64,000 bases of DNA from NCBI GenBank assembly GCA_016630905.1, contig WBMQ01000008.1:806001-870000 (forward strand), given 5' to 3'. The notes beneath the pieces were generated by a model, which was not told the DNA's origin, ran no database searches, and worked only from the letters and a program-made list of their open reading frames with translations. A program made the position numbers and the translations under genes. Below, one piece after another: positions 63,336 to 64,000 of the stretch (position 1 is its first letter; the number at the start of each line of letters is the position of its first letter). This DNA is from Capillidium heterosporum (taxonomy: Eukaryota > Entomophthoromycota > Entomophthoromycetes > Entomophthorales > Capillidiaceae).

Positions 63336-64000
63336 ATGAGTAGAGATCGTTTAGCTGAGGCCAGAGTAAATTTAGTTTTTGGTTCATGTACTAAAGCAGT
63401 TTGTATGTGTAGGCTGCCGCTCAAAACAACAATGAGCTGGAGATGACTAGAGTCCCTTCCATCCAGAGAAACAATAACTCCGATTCTTTTTTAACCGACG
63501 TACTTTCATTTTATTACTATTTTATTCAAATACTTTTAGATATCCAACATCAAAGCCGATATTGAAAGATTCAAAGCTTTTATCTCTCGTGTCAATACCC
63601 TCAACGAACAGTCCTTAAATTTAATTTCAGAGCAGCAGCAAAATGGTACTTAGTTGGCAACATACTTTATCTAACTTCAGCGGCTTTTTATTAAACCAGA
63701 ACATAACCAACAAACCGACCAGATAACCGCTGATGCTCGTGAACTTATGCAGAACATCAAGGCCTCCCTCAAAAGTATATAGCTTTATTTTATGATGCTA
63801 ACTTCGTTTACAAGGACTTGCTGGATTGAAGCTTGCTGACCCTTCGCAAGAGAACATCCGTCACAACCAATACACGACCTTGAAAAAGCAGTTTATGGAT
63901 AACATCACCAGTTACCAAAAGGTTGAGCAGAAGCATCGTCAACAGATCAAAGCCCGTATGGAAAGACAGTTCCGTATAGGTACTTTTTTACTCCCATAAA
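63336..64000 (+). CDS. SSO1: Sso/syntaxin-1-type Qa-SNARE, N-terminal part
   Basis: Plasma-membrane syntaxins of the Sso type mediate exocytic fusion. Five visible exons give MSRDRLAEAR, AAAQNNNELEMTRVPSIQRN, the start of the Habc three-helix domain (ISNIKADIERFKAFISRVNT, LNEQSLNLISEQQQNEHN, QQTDQITADARELMQNIKAS), then SQENIRHNQYTTLKKQFMDN and YQKVEQKHRQQIKARMERQF, the classic end of Habc before the SNARE motif. The last exon ends RMERQFRI at about 63977, and the remainder of the window is the start of an intron. The SNARE motif and transmembrane anchor lie beyond the right edge. The ATG is at 63336. Confidence 0.9.

Overview
The window is a stretch of fungal nuclear chromosome. Protein-coding genes are interrupted by very short introns (mostly about 38-60 nt, GT...AG). 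Intergenic DNA is AT-rich and often 0.7-2.6 kb long. Genes restricted to or typical of fungi are present (VFA1, RRG7, MUB1/samB, an SSO-type syntaxin), next to a class-3 lipase most like the Rhizomucor type. Muskelin and a kinesin-10 argue against a budding yeast, and the standard genetic code is used. I cannot place the organism more closely; an early-diverging (zygomycete-type) or otherwise non-Saccharomycotina fungus fits.

Layout, left to right. 1-2.9 kb: muskelin (runs off the left edge). 4.1-4.7: YOP1/REEP5-like protein. 7.0-8.4: an orphan secreted protein with four helical modules and two Asn/Gly/Pro linkers. 9.7-11.9: an unrecognised gene with a 4-nt microexon, divergent from a metaxin/SAM37-type subunit. 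12.8-16.5: SEC24. 17.6-18.1: SmD1. 19.2-20.6: PEX12. 20.9-21.9: a small secreted protein and a homeodomain protein. 22.7-24.3: THOC3/TEX1. 25.1-26.1: secreted lipase. 26.8-28.1: class V PLP enzyme. 29.2-29.8: eS28 and tRNA-Thr(TGT). 30.2-33.8: FG nucleoporin divergent from an SR-protein kinase. 34.4-34.9: small protein of bacterial type. 35.5-36.1: SKP1. 37.5-42.3: VFA1, VMA22, RRG7 and a kinesin-10. 42.7: tRNA-Asp(GTC). 43.3-48.2: an acidic hypothetical, a helical-repeat protein and MUB1. 49.2-49.4: an unassigned membrane-protein fragment. 50.2-53.9: GEM1/Miro divergent from IMP3. 54.7-56.6: secreted S41 peptidase-like protein. 57.9-58.9: proteasome alpha7. 61.6-62.6: HAD-like protein with a degraded active site. 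63.3 to the right edge: syntaxin.

There is no operon-like functional grouping. Most genes are single-copy housekeeping genes for secretion (SEC24, YOP1, syntaxin), mitochondria (SAM37, GEM1, RRG7), RNA and ribosomes (SmD1, THOC3, SRPK, IMP3, eS28), proteolysis (SKP1, MUB1, proteasome) and peroxisomes (PEX12). Several secreted or metabolic genes have a clear TATA box 40-100 bp upstream of the ATG. I saw no transposons, CRISPR arrays or rRNA.

The most striking pattern is that five conserved genes (SmD1, PEX12, the nucleoporin, VFA1, the S41 protein) are each broken by one single-base frame change in or near a short homopolymer, with homology continuing in the new frame. I favour sequencing or assembly indels over pseudogenes or programmed frameshifting. 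The most promising biological novelties are the four-module secreted protein, the bacterial-type small protein, the homeodomain gene and the 4-nt microexon.
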